From contig JAKAFM010000006.1 in NCBI GenBank assembly GCA_021817905.1, forward strand, positions 1-47,579: a DNA stretch of 47,579 bases. Direction: 5' to 3'. Below the pieces are notes generated by a model, which was given only the letters and a program-made list of their open reading frames with translations, was not told the origin of the DNA and made no database searches. The position numbers were made by a program, and so were the translations under genes. How positions within the stretch are numbered: the stretch's first letter is position 1; the number at the start of each line of letters is the position of its first letter. Source of the DNA: a bacterium (lineage in GTDB: Bacteria > Patescibacteriota > Microgenomatia > UBA12405). Shown here piece by piece: positions 24,972 to 32,538 of this stretch.

Positions 24972-26205
24972 AGGTTATTTGATTATTGAGCGGTAAGATT
25001 TCAACCCAGACCTGACCAGGAACGAAATTAACTTCTTTGCCATTTTTCTCACGGAAGATGGTTCTGGCTGTTCGGTTGGGTTTTGACCAGGTAATTTCTT
25101 GTGCAGGGGCACCATTTTGGAAAAGGACTGCTTTACCGGTACCAATAACGGCATAAAGATTGTGGCCATGTTCGTCAATGGATCGACTTTCTTTTGTATA
25201 TTCAATGACGACATTTTTGGTAGTCAAAGGAGATCCGGTGTTGAAGTCTATGTGTGGTTGACCGCCGTTATAGCGGACGTACATATTGGTGGCCGGATCA
25301 TATTTCCAGCTAACAGAATAATCTTTGTAACCAGGCCAAAAGTCAAAACTAATGGTTCCAGGTCCACCACCGACTTTTTGATCGGGTGTCTTAAACGACC
25401 ATGAAGTGAAGTTGCTGTTCCAGGCAGTACCTTTAGCTTGGGTTGTGTTAGTCAAACCACGATCCGAGGCTAAATTCCAAAGTTGTTGAGTTGAACAGTA
25501 CATAGTATGTTCGGTAGCTTTGGTGGTGCCGGTACGGTCAGGTTCCCGTCGACATATTTTATAGGACAGAGAGAACTCGTTCATATCTCCCCAAGTACCC
25601 TTATTGGTCCAGCCATAGGAATCGATTTGCTCCAAGGCGAGTGCCTTGCGATTAGTAGTACACGGTCCACCCGGAGTGGCGTTACTGCAGTTAGCTCCAC
25701 CGACGTGGGTGTAAAGTGGGTAATCAGAATATTCAGAGGCAAGATCAAGAAAATAGGTACGGGCTGACCGGACTGGTCCGACATCGTACTTATTGGATGA
25801 ACCCCTAAGGGCATTACAATAAAATACTCCCATAAATCTGGTAATGCCACCTTCGGCGACCGCTTCGTAAACGATATCAGCATTGGAAAGTCCCGATTGT
25901 GGTCTAGCATCAGCATGATTTTCAATCATAACCATTAGTGGTCGACGGGTGTTCCAAATATCGGCTTCGGCTTGGGTGTGTAATTCGCCATTAATAGGGC
26001 ATGGTACTATTTTTGGTCCACTAAAAGTTAGAATTCCTGTTTTGGTTGCGGGAGCACTGGTGGGCGTGGATGGCTGTGAGGTTAATGGTGAGTTTAGGTT
26101 GGAAACTAATGGAGAAGTAATCTTGGAAAAAACTAGATAACTTAGGCCAAAGATTAACAAAAAAGTTCCTAGATAGATAAATATTGAAGTTATTTTTGAG
26201 TTCAT
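24961..26205 (-). CDS. DUF3048 (YerB-like) membrane-anchored protein
   Basis: I use the ATG at 26205 (414 residues); an in-frame TTG lies at 26211. One helix at about 8-28 is followed by a Ser/Pro/Thr linker and the DUF3048 domain. Hallmarks are PLMVMIENHADARPQSGLSNADIVYEAVAEGGITRFMGVF read as one region, VGPVRSARTYFLDLASEY, and a C-terminal part ending ARTIFREKNGKEVNFVPGQVWVEILP. The family is extracytoplasmic and its role is not known; Firmicute members are lipoproteins. Here a plain anchor replaces the lipobox. It follows the DUF4446 gene by a few bases and overlaps the regulator gene by 11. Confidence 0.9.
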   Translation of the reverse strand: MNSKITSIFIYLGTFLLIFGLSYLVFSKITSPLVSNLNSPLTSQPSTPTSAPATKTGILTFSGPKIVPCPINGELHTQAEADIWNTRRPLMVMIENHADARPQSGLSNADIVYEAVAEGGITRFMGVFYCNALRGSSNKYDVGPVRSARTYFLDLASEYSDYPLYTHVGGANCSNATPGGPCTTNRKALALEQIDSYGWTNKGTWGDMNEFSLSYKICRREPDRTGTTKATEHTMYCSTQQLWNLASDRGLTNTTQAKGTAWNSNFTSWSFKTPDQKVGGGPGTISFDFWPGYKDYSVSWKYDPATNMYVRYNGGQPHIDFNTGSPLTTKNVVIEYTKESRSIDEHGHNLYAVIGTGKAVLFQNGAPAQEITWSKPNRTARTIFREKNGKEVNFVPGQVWVEILPLNNQITYEG

Positions 26206-26212
26206 TAACAAT

Positions 26213-26572
26213 TTAATTTTTAACCGCTTTGGCGAGGGCGACCTTTTCTTCTTTGGACAAGGTCACATTGTCTGCTTGACCGTTCCTTATAGGTTTTGCG
26301 TAAACTCGCGTTGTATCTTTGGCATGAAGTGAAGTGACAATCACACCATCGAGATGACTATCCAATAATACCAAGATAAAACTCTGATCGCCACCTAGTT
26401 CTTCAAACGGATTAAAGCGAACTAGGTTAATTTTTGGATAAGCGAGAAGATTATCTTTTTGATTTGAGGTGTTTGAGGATGATTTGTCTTTGACTTTTTT
26501 GGTGAAAAGATAGGTAAGATAGATTGACCAGCACAGATTCACGATCAGAAGGATGGCTACAACTAGGTTCAT
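26213..26572 (-). CDS. DUF4446 family membrane-anchored protein
   Basis: The 119-residue protein has one helix at 3-24, a Ser/Lys linker and a small domain matching DUF4446: INLVRFNPFEELGGDQSFILVLLD, then GVIVTSLHAKDTTRVYAKPI and LSKEEKVALAKA. Function is unknown. It is first in the operon that runs through DUF3048, the winged-helix protein, the AbrB-like protein, secD and secF. An extended -10 (TGtTACAAT, hexamer 26587-26582) ends 9 bases before the ATG, so the leader would be about two bases. Confidence 0.9.
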   Translation of the reverse strand: MNLVVAILLIVNLCWSIYLTYLFTKKVKDKSSSNTSNQKDNLLAYPKINLVRFNPFEELGGDQSFILVLLDSHLDGVIVTSLHAKDTTRVYAKPIRNGQADNVTLSKEEKVALAKAVKN

Positions 26573-26581
26573 AGTAGCTTT

Positions 26582-26606
26582 ATTGTAACAAAGATTATGT
26601 TATACT
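26582..26606. promoter_or_regulatory. Divergent extended -10 promoters (secDF operon / small-gene and rnpB side)
   Basis: The minus strand has TGtTACAAT (26590-26582) for the DUF4446-to-secF operon. The plus strand has TGtTATACT (26598-26606) for the 57-residue gene. Only 7 bases separate them. Confidence 0.6.
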
Positions 26607-26621
26607 GCCTGTGAGGAGCTT

Positions 26622-26795
26622 ATGGCTAAAAATATAAATAATACCGAAAGTTCGGAATTAAATGAGACGGTTTGGGTCAAACGCCAAATGATTAGAAGTA
26701 TCATCCTGAGTGTAATGTTATTGTTGGTAATTGTATTGGTTAGTTATCTTCTAACGCATCCATCCTTTATTACTTTGTCATTCTTAAGGAGGTGA
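26622..26795 (+). CDS. 57-residue single-helix membrane protein
   Basis: The protein has a polar, Asn/Glu-rich head of about 24 residues, one helix (IILSVMLLLVIVLVSYLL) and a short tail ending in two Arg. An extended -10 is 15 bases upstream and AGGAG lies 3 bases before the ATG, a short but usable spacing. Its last codons (TTA AGG AGG TGA) double as the Shine-Dalgarno sequence of the next gene, so the two are coupled. I do not recognise the family; it does not match SecE. Confidence 0.7.
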   Translation: MAKNINNTESSELNETVWVKRQMIRSIILSVMLLLVIVLVSYLLTHPSFITLSFLRR

Positions 26796-26802
26796 GGACT
26801 TG

Positions 26803-26979
26803 ATGGCCACCATAAAATTTTATTCGGTCAAAGCTAGAAAAGCAGTTGAAGTTGACGTTAAAAACGTTAAGAAAGTCACCCTCAAAAATGGACGTTCTGC
26901 TGCTGAAGCTATGGACCCAACAACCGGAACCAAAATGTTTAAAATCTTATCCGCTGCTGATGCAGCTTTATTAGGGTAA
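26803..26979 (+). CDS. DUF5679-like small protein without cysteines
   Basis: The 58-residue protein has the DUF5679 frame, which in family members reads roughly YCVKCK..., VTMKNGRPA, CPxCGTKMFRI. Here it reads FYSVKARKAVEV, KKVTLKNGRSAAEAMDPTTG and TKMFKIL. All four zinc-ribbon cysteines are replaced, and there are none in the protein. A C-terminal ILSAADAALLG helix is added. AAGGAGG (26786-26792) lies ten bases upstream of the ATG, and a TTG directly precedes it. The stop codon lies inside the rnpB promoter. The family link is from memory of its motif and should be tested. Confidence 0.75.
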   Translation: MATIKFYSVKARKAVEVDVKNVKKVTLKNGRSAAEAMDPTTGTKMFKILSAADAALLG

Positions 26980-26982
26980 AAT
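26977..26982 (+). promoter_or_regulatory. -10 box of rnpB overlapping the upstream stop codon
   Basis: TAAAAT includes the TAA stop of the 58-residue gene. It ends 6 bases before 26989, where RNase P RNA helix P1 begins, which is where transcription should start. Confidence 0.6.
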
Positions 26983-26988
26983 TACTGT

Positions 26989-27254
26989 GGAGAGATTGAA
27001 GGGTTGACTCCGATGTAAACCGGAGAGGAAAGTCTGGACCACAAAAAGCACAGAACCGAAAAAGGTACGGTTAGGCGTAAGCTTAAGGCTCTGCTACAGT
27101 GACGAAGATCCTTAACGCAAGTTGAGGGGAAGTGAAACGAGCATCCTTCTGGTGGAAATCTCAAAGTGGAGCGATATTACCTAGCTTTTGGAAGCCCCAG
27201 GTAGAGAGAATAGATAGATAACCCATAAACAGAATCCAGCTTATCAATCTCTCC
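26989..27254 (+). ncRNA. rnpB: RNase P RNA
   Basis: The catalytic RNA that trims tRNA 5' ends is 266 nt here, short for bacteria. An 11-bp P1 pairs 26989-26999 (GGAGAGATTGA) with 27244-27254 (TCAATCTCTCC). A P3-like hairpin pairs CTCCG 27008-27012 with CGGAG 27021-27025. Conserved region I is GAGGAAAGTCTGGACC (27025-27040) and region V is ACAGAATCCAGCTTA (27229-27243). Their pairing forms P4 with the universal bulged U at 27033. Compared with the common CCGG core, P4 shows two paired changes (U-A and A-U), which supports the fold. The hairpin at 27178-27203 ends in a TTGG loop, and I find no clear GGU tRNA-CCA-binding loop. Confidence 0.96.
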
Positions 27255-27259
27255 AAATG

Positions 27260-28249
27260 TTATTTTCGATTGGGTAACGAGAGAGGATAGAGTGTTTTGA
27301 AAATGACTTGTCCGGTGATAAATATTGGGATTGCTAGGATGGCCCCGATAATTCCGGCCAAGCGGGCTCCAGAGGTAATTACCAAGATGGTAACTAGAGG
27401 ATTAAGACCGACTGTTTCCCGCATTACTTTGGGAACGATTAAATTGTTCTCCAACTGTTGAACTATAATACCGACAACTAGTGCCAAAATTGCGGTAATG
27501 GGAGAAACTGAAAGTCCAACTAATACAGCGATTGCTGCCGAGGCTGTCGGGCCAATACTAGGAATAATTTCTAAGATACCGGCAATAACTGCTAATGGAG
27601 CAGCATAGGGCAAACCTATAATGAGAAAACCAAAGTAACACAACAGTCCAACAACGGTCATAAGAATTAATTCGGCAATTATCCATGATCCTAATCTGGT
27701 TTCCAAATTTTGGATTACCTCAAGAAATTTGTCGTTGCCTGTTTTTCCAAAAAATGGGAGCGAGTAATGGTGGATATTTTTTCTTTCCATTAATAAATAA
27801 AAGGTGATCACTAAAACGACTAATGCTGAGAATATGTTGGAAAAAAGCGAAAAAGTTAGTTGAGCAATTTCACTGGGAATAGTTTCAAGAATTTTGAATT
27901 GATTGTTGAAATCAGCAGCTGTGTATCCAAACAATTTGATATTACTAATAGTTTGAGGAAGGGTTTTAATTAGCCCGGTGCTTTGTTCGGCAATGACAGG
28001 AACGATGCCAGCGACAGCAAAGCCTATTATGGCTATAAGAATTGTATAGATTAAGAGAATAGCTAACGCACGGGGTATTTTAAATTTTTCCAGCTTAGTA
28101 ATGGTAGGGTTTAAGGCCTCCATAAAGATGAAACAAACAAAAAAGGTTAATAATATGGCGCGTAGCTCCCAGATGACAAGCAGGCTTAATAGGAAGACAA
28201 CTGAAAATACTATTGTTTTATAGGATATTTCAACACGGACAGGTTTCAT
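27260..28249 (-). CDS. AI-2E family transporter (PerM/YtvI-like)
   Basis: With the ATG at 28249, which overlaps the miaA stop by 4 bases (ATGA), the protein has 329 residues; an in-frame ATG at 28264 is also possible. It has about eight helices, with conserved FFVCFIFMEALNPTITKLEK early, the loop between helices, and the C-terminal GIVPVIAEQ, EIIPSIGPTASAAIAVLVG and LNPLVTILVITSGARLAGIIGAIL regions. Members are membrane exporters, some proton or sodium linked; the substrate cannot be named. It converges on rnpB with 5 bases between. Confidence 0.92.
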   Translation of the reverse strand: MKPVRVEISYKTIVFSVVFLLSLLVIWELRAILLTFFVCFIFMEALNPTITKLEKFKIPRALAILLIYTILIAIIGFAVAGIVPVIAEQSTGLIKTLPQTISNIKLFGYTAADFNNQFKILETIPSEIAQLTFSLFSNIFSALVVLVITFYLLMERKNIHHYSLPFFGKTGNDKFLEVIQNLETRLGSWIIAELILMTVVGLLCYFGFLIIGLPYAAPLAVIAGILEIIPSIGPTASAAIAVLVGLSVSPITAILALVVGIIVQQLENNLIVPKVMRETVGLNPLVTILVITSGARLAGIIGAILAIPIFITGQVIFKTLYPLSLPNRK

Positions 28250-29148
28250 GCCATATTGTACCATTTATCAACTATTTCCTCTATCTTTGCTTTATATTTA
28301 GCTTTGGTAATGTCGATAAAATAGTCTGGTGCTGATTTATTAAACCAGGTTTTTTGATGACGGGCGTCGCGATGTTCACGGAATTTCCATCTTTGAAGAC
28401 AGTTTTCAAGAGAAAATAGGTTTTGGAAATATGGCTGTAATTCGTGGTAAGCAGAAACTTGGAGTCCCGGTGTAGACCAGGAATAGGTTTTGAGCAATGT
28501 TTTAATTTCCTCAAGATGACCATCTTTAAGTCTTTGGTCAACACGGGCGTCAATTTTTTGATAAATAGATTTTAGTGGGGCAGTAAGCGAAAGATGGAGG
28601 AGGTTATAATTATCTAATTTCAAATTTCTAATTTTTAACTTTTGAGGAACAAGATGGATTTCGATTTTTCGAACGAGACGGCGAGGATTATTGAGGTCTG
28701 AATTATTGAGTGCACTAAAAGTCTGAAAGTCCAAAAGTCTTAAAATAAGTTGTAATTGTTTTAATGTTAATCTATTTAAAATTAGTCTAAGCAATTTATT
28801 TTGTTTGATTTTAAATGTATTTTGGGGATTAATAATGGCATCGATATATTGGCCACTTCCACCGACAATAATGGGGAGCTTGTTTTGAGACCAGAGTTCT
28901 TTTATTTTGGCAACCGCAAGACGTTGGAATTCGGCCACTGAAAATGATTGGTTGGGAGTAAGTAAATCTATAAGATGAATTGGGGTATTTTTAGGATGAT
29001 CTTTACCAACACCTGTATCCATACCTTTGTATATTTGTCGGGAATCGGCAGAAATCAATTCACCACCATATTTTTTGGCCAAGGCTACGGCAATGGCAGT
29101 TTTGCCGGTGGCAGTAGGACCAGAAATGATGAGAAGTTTATTAGACAT
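28246..29148 (-). CDS. miaA: tRNA dimethylallyltransferase
   Basis: The 300-residue protein has the P-loop GPTATGKT at 9-16, then GGELISADSRQIYKGMDTGVGKDHP, HLIDLLTPNQSFSVAEFQ and IIVGGSGQYIDAI. It prenylates A37 of tRNAs reading U-starting codons, using dimethylallyl pyrophosphate. The middle part at about 105-190 is more divergent and AT-rich than the core. It overlaps ychF by 8 bases and the AI-2E gene by 4. Confidence 0.95.
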   Translation of the reverse strand: MSNKLLIISGPTATGKTAIAVALAKKYGGELISADSRQIYKGMDTGVGKDHPKNTPIHLIDLLTPNQSFSVAEFQRLAVAKIKELWSQNKLPIIVGGSGQYIDAIINPQNTFKIKQNKLLRLILNRLTLKQLQLILRLLDFQTFSALNNSDLNNPRRLVRKIEIHLVPQKLKIRNLKLDNYNLLHLSLTAPLKSIYQKIDARVDQRLKDGHLEEIKTLLKTYSWSTPGLQVSAYHELQPYFQNLFSLENCLQRWKFREHRDARHQKTWFNKSAPDYFIDITKAKYKAKIEEIVDKWYNMA

Positions 29149-30211
29149 TGAACCTAAATTCGACTATGTCGTCGGGATGCATAACGTATTCTTTACCTTC
29201 GTGGCGCAATTTGCCTGCCTCTTTAGCTCCATTCCAGCCATTATATTTGACAAAATCATCGTAAGATACAATCTCGGCCATGATAAAACCGTGTTCAAAG
29301 TCGGTGTGGATAACTCCGGCGGCCTGGGGTGCGTTGTCGCCCTGATGAATAGTCCAGGCTCGGGTTTCTTTGACACCAGCAGTATAATACGATTGCAAGC
29401 CAAGTGTTTCGTAGGCCTTTTGAATCAGTCGCTCTAATCCAGACTTAACAACCCCAAGTTCTTTTAGATAATTTTGACGGTCTTCAGGCGGCAGCTCTGC
29501 TAATTCAAATTCAATTTTGGCGCAAATAGGAATAGGATTGGTGCCGTCTATATTGAGTTTGGAATTATCAATGTTCTTATAGGCTTCTTCATCAACATTG
29601 AGTGTAATAAAATAAGGTTTTGAAGTTAATAAGAAGAATTCTTTGACTAAAGTTTTTTCTTCGTCATTAAGGCTTATATTGATAGCTAATATCCCCTTTT
29701 CTAGTTGGCTTTTCAATTTCTCGGCAAGGAAGAATTTTTTGGATTTGTTTTCTTTGGGGTTATTCTTAGTACTACTTATATATTTATCGATAGTTTCAAG
29801 ATCTTTTATAATCAATTCTGCACAAATTACTTCAAAATCAGATTGAGGATTGACGGAGCCTTCTTTGATAATATTGGGGTCGGTAAAATTACGGACTACG
29901 TGACAAATGGCATCACAGTCGCGGATATTGGTTAAAAATTTATTACCTAAGCCTTCTCCTTGTGAGGCGCCTTTGACAAGGCCGGCAATATCAACAAACT
30001 CAACAGCTGCAGGTATTATTTTGGAGGTATTAACAATTTTGGCTAGAACAGGAAGTTTTGCGTCGGGAACTTCGACGACGCCAACATTTGGGTCGATGGT
30101 ACAAAAGGGGTAATTACTAGCATCGGCGACCTTTTTACCGAGCAAGGCGTTAAAAAGGGTTGATTTACCGACGTTAGGTAGGCCGACAATAGCGATAGAT
30201 AATTTAGACAT
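29141..30211 (-). CDS. ychF: Ribosome-binding ATPase YchF (Obg-like family)
   Basis: The 356-residue protein has the P-loop GLPNVGKST at 10-18, [37 protein letters not shown], a coiled-coil insert and a C-terminal TGS domain ([24 protein letters not shown], and [12 protein letters not shown] at the end). YchF binds ribosomes and prefers ATP to GTP. The G4 position reads NVDEE, as in the family, rather than NKxD. The ATG comes 6 bases after TAAAAT (30223-30218), which suggests a leaderless mRNA, and it heads a three-gene unit with miaA and the AI-2E gene. Confidence 0.96.
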   Translation of the reverse strand: MSKLSIAIVGLPNVGKSTLFNALLGKKVADASNYPFCTIDPNVGVVEVPDAKLPVLAKIVNTSKIIPAAVEFVDIAGLVKGASQGEGLGNKFLTNIRDCDAICHVVRNFTDPNIIKEGSVNPQSDFEVICAELIIKDLETIDKYISSTKNNPKENKSKKFFLAEKLKSQLEKGILAINISLNDEEKTLVKEFFLLTSKPYFITLNVDEEAYKNIDNSKLNIDGTNPIPICAKIEFELAELPPEDRQNYLKELGVVKSGLERLIQKAYETLGLQSYYTAGVKETRAWTIHQGDNAPQAAGVIHTDFEHGFIMAEIVSYDDFVKYNGWNGAKEAGKLRHEGKEYVMHPDDIVEFRFNV

Positions 30212-30217
30212 ATAGGT

Positions 30218-30243
30218 ATTTTACCTTATAAATGGTATATATT
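30218..30243. promoter_or_regulatory. Divergent leaderless-type promoters (ychF / membrane gene)
   Basis: The minus strand has TAAAAT at 30223-30218, 6 bases before the ychF ATG. The plus strand has TATATT at 30238-30243, 5 bases before the ATG at 30249. Confidence 0.5.
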
Positions 30244-30248
30244 TACTT

Positions 30249-30872
30249 ATGTGGAAACGGGTAGTGATAGCACTTGGGGTGGCAGTTTTGCCGCTCTTAT
30301 GGTTTTCGCCAAGGTTTTGGTGGTTAACGCTTGTAGTAATTGGCCTGGCCTTACTGTGGTGGCTTAGTTATTTTGTGGTTAAGCATGTTTTTATAAAACG
30401 AATTCTGCTTATTCTAATGTTGGTATTGCTTAGTTTTGGCAGCTTAGTGTCAAATAGTTTGTTTAGCCTTAAAGATGGATTTGATAGAGAACGTTTTTTT
30501 TGGATCACGTATGATTTTACAAACCAAGTACAGTCTCGAGAAAATGAGTCATTTTATTTGCCCTATAGGCTAAGATTGTTGGTATATGGTATACCAACAA
30601 CAACCAATTATTGGATAACAAATTCTTTAGGACTAGTAAAAATTAATAATCTAATTAATTGTGTCGGCTTGGTGAATATTGTGCCAATGCTCATTGGACT
30701 GATTATATTACGAAAGCATAAGGGTGCCGGAATGCTCTATATTTAGGAAGCAATGGCGGTATTCTTTGGCGGATTAAATCGTTTACCAGATTGGCAAAAT
30801 AGTTTTTATATGGTCTTTCCGGTTCTCGTTTATCAGGTAGTGATTGGATGGAGAAAACTACTCAATGTCTAA
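30249..30872 (+). pseudogene. Membrane protein gene split by an in-frame TAG
   Basis: The first 165 codons encode a protein with two to three N-terminal helices and one before the TAG at 30744-30746. The same frame then stays open for 41 more codons to a TAA at 30870-30872 (GLNRLPDWQNSFYMVFP, then VYQVVIGWRKLLNV), with a hydrophobic stretch that fits one more helix. That TAA overlaps the ATG of the next gene by 8 bases (ATGTCTAA), the spacing of an operon partner. So the original gene probably had about 207 residues and was cut by a recent nonsense change, a sequencing error or, less likely, readthrough. Family not recognised. The start is leaderless by spacing. Confidence 0.65.
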
Positions 30873-32496
30873 CAAACGCTTATTATTACTAGCGCTTATT
30901 ACCGTCTTTGTTGGAGGATTATTAAGGCTTGTAGCTTTAAATAAGGTTCCACTTGATTTGTCAAATGACGAGATATCAATTGCTTATGATGCTTATTCGG
31001 TTGCGAGAACAGGGAGAGATGAACATAATCATTTTTTACCAATTTCGTTTCAATCACATAATACCTATAAAGCACCTCTTTACGCGTACATATTGGCACC
31101 TCTGACATTGTTTTTAACTAATACAGCTCAAACGGCACGATTACCTTCGGCAATTGCCGGAATTTTGACAATTTTAGTAGTTAGTAAAATCGCTTATATT
31201 TTAACAAAAAATAAGTATATAACTTTGTTTTCTTTACTTTTTATGGCGTTGTCACCTTGGCATATTTATACGTCAAGAATGGCATTAGAGGCCAATCTAG
31301 CTTTATTATTTTTGAGTGCGTCGATTTTAGGATTACTAAAAACTATTGAAAACGCAGATTGGAAATGGGGTACGGTTGGAGTTGTAAGTGGAGTTATGTC
31401 AATGTATGGATATCACACAGAATGGGCACTTTTCCCCATGATAATGCTTGGGGTTGGGCTTGTAATCTGGTCAAAAAATAAACGAAAAGTGTATCTTTTT
31501 ATGGTGATACTAGCACTAGTGCTAGCTTTTCCGTTGATCCATGATTTTATTTCAGAATTAGGGACTCATGCCCGAGCAAATACTGAAATGATATGGGATC
31601 ATCCCACTATTGCTGAGGTATTAAAAAATTCTACCTTTAGTCTGGTTACTAAAATAGAGGTATTAGGGAACGCAATTATTAATAACTATTTCGATTATCT
31701 TAGTTTGAGCTATTTATTCTTTAACGGTCTATCTTTATTTGCGTCAAATGTTTTTAACCCTGGATTATTTTTGGCACCACTATTGCCAATGTTTATTGTC
31801 GGTATGTTTAAAATAAATAACTATGTTGAAAAAAAATACGTTCGATTTTTTTGGTTTTGGTTTATGGCATCGCCGCTAATTCCGGCATTAACACTTGGGG
31901 GTACTAATATGGTGCGCAACCTAGTGTCGGTAGTGCCATATACAATATTAGTTGCTGTAGGAACAGTTTTCTTCTGGAAAAGTCCAATAATTAAAGATTG
32001 GGGACGAATAGTGTGGGTAATTTTAATGGTAATTTATTTTGGATCTTTCGGAATTACGTATTATTACCATTTACCAATTCATGACGGGGTTGGAGTGCAG
32101 GAAGGGTATCGACAGATTTCGGTATGGATTCAAAACAACTATCAAAAGTATCATGAAATTGTAGTTGACCCTAGATTTGGCGAGGCCAATCAGCTTCAAG
32201 GAGTTCCCCATTTATATTTGGCTTATTTTACGCATCTTGACCCAAAGAAAATTCTTGAACGGAGAGATACTAATTACGGTCTATTTTTTGATAAATATAC
32301 CATTCATAACATTGACTGGAAAAATGAAACTATTTCTAAAAACAATCTTTATGTAGTGCCGGTATCTAATTTACCACCAACAAGTATAAAAAACATGGAG
32401 GTAGTGAAAAGCTTTTATTTACCGGACGGAAAAGAACAATTTCGACTCTATGTAGTCGGTACCCAAAAACTCCCTCATATTATTGAGGGAGTTTGA
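30865..32496 (+). CDS. GT39/ArnT-like membrane glycosyltransferase
   Basis: I use the ATG at 30865, which overlaps the end of the interrupted upstream gene, giving 543 residues; a TTG at 30844 is in frame. The N-terminus has the GT-C pattern: a first helix, then LSNDEISIAYDAYSVARTGRDEHNHFLP, where the acidic residues of the first loop are catalytic in the family, and ALSPWHIYTSRMALEANLALL later. There are about ten helices followed by a soluble C-terminal domain of about 130 residues. It would move a sugar from a polyprenyl-phosphate donor to an acceptor outside the membrane. The GT2-GtrA protein at 4970 is a plausible source of such a donor. Confidence 0.88.
   Translation: MSNKRLLLLALITVFVGGLLRLVALNKVPLDLSNDEISIAYDAYSVARTGRDEHNHFLPISFQSHNTYKAPLYAYILAPLTLFLTNTAQTARLPSAIAGILTILVVSKIAYILTKNKYITLFSLLFMALSPWHIYTSRMALEANLALLFLSASILGLLKTIENADWKWGTVGVVSGVMSMYGYHTEWALFPMIMLGVGLVIWSKNKRKVYLFMVILALVLAFPLIHDFISELGTHARANTEMIWDHPTIAEVLKNSTFSLVTKIEVLGNAIINNYFDYLSLSYLFFNGLSLFASNVFNPGLFLAPLLPMFIVGMFKINNYVEKKYVRFFWFWFMASPLIPALTLGGTNMVRNLVSVVPYTILVAVGTVFFWKSPIIKDWGRIVWVILMVIYFGSFGITYYYHLPIHDGVGVQEGYRQISVWIQNNYQKYHEIVVDPRFGEANQLQGVPHLYLAYFTHLDPKKILERRDTNYGLFFDKYTIHNIDWKNETISKNNLYVVPVSNLPPTSIKNMEVVKSFYLPDGKEQFRLYVVGTQKLPHIIEGV
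32467..32494. terminator. Bidirectional hairpin over the GT39 stop codon
   Basis: An 11-base perfect stem (AAACTCCCTCA / TGAGGGAGTTT) with a 6-base loop ends inside the GT39 TGA. It can end plus transcripts, and it also stands downstream of HU on minus. Confidence 0.6.
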
Positions 32497-32510
32497 GGAC
32501 AGATGAATAC

Positions 32511-32525
32511 TCCGTCTGAGACGGA
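32511..32525. repeat. Palindrome TCCGTCTGAGACGGA, copy 2
   Basis: This is identical to the copy at 16785-16799 and lies between the convergent ends of the GT39 and HU genes. Outer ATGAAT and ATTCAT can extend the stem loosely. Confidence 0.6.
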
Positions 32526-32538
32526 CTCATTTCATTCA

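Noticed and set aside
26622-26795. SecE
   Set aside because: The single helix fits, but the conserved cytosolic helix and the nusG neighbour are missing.
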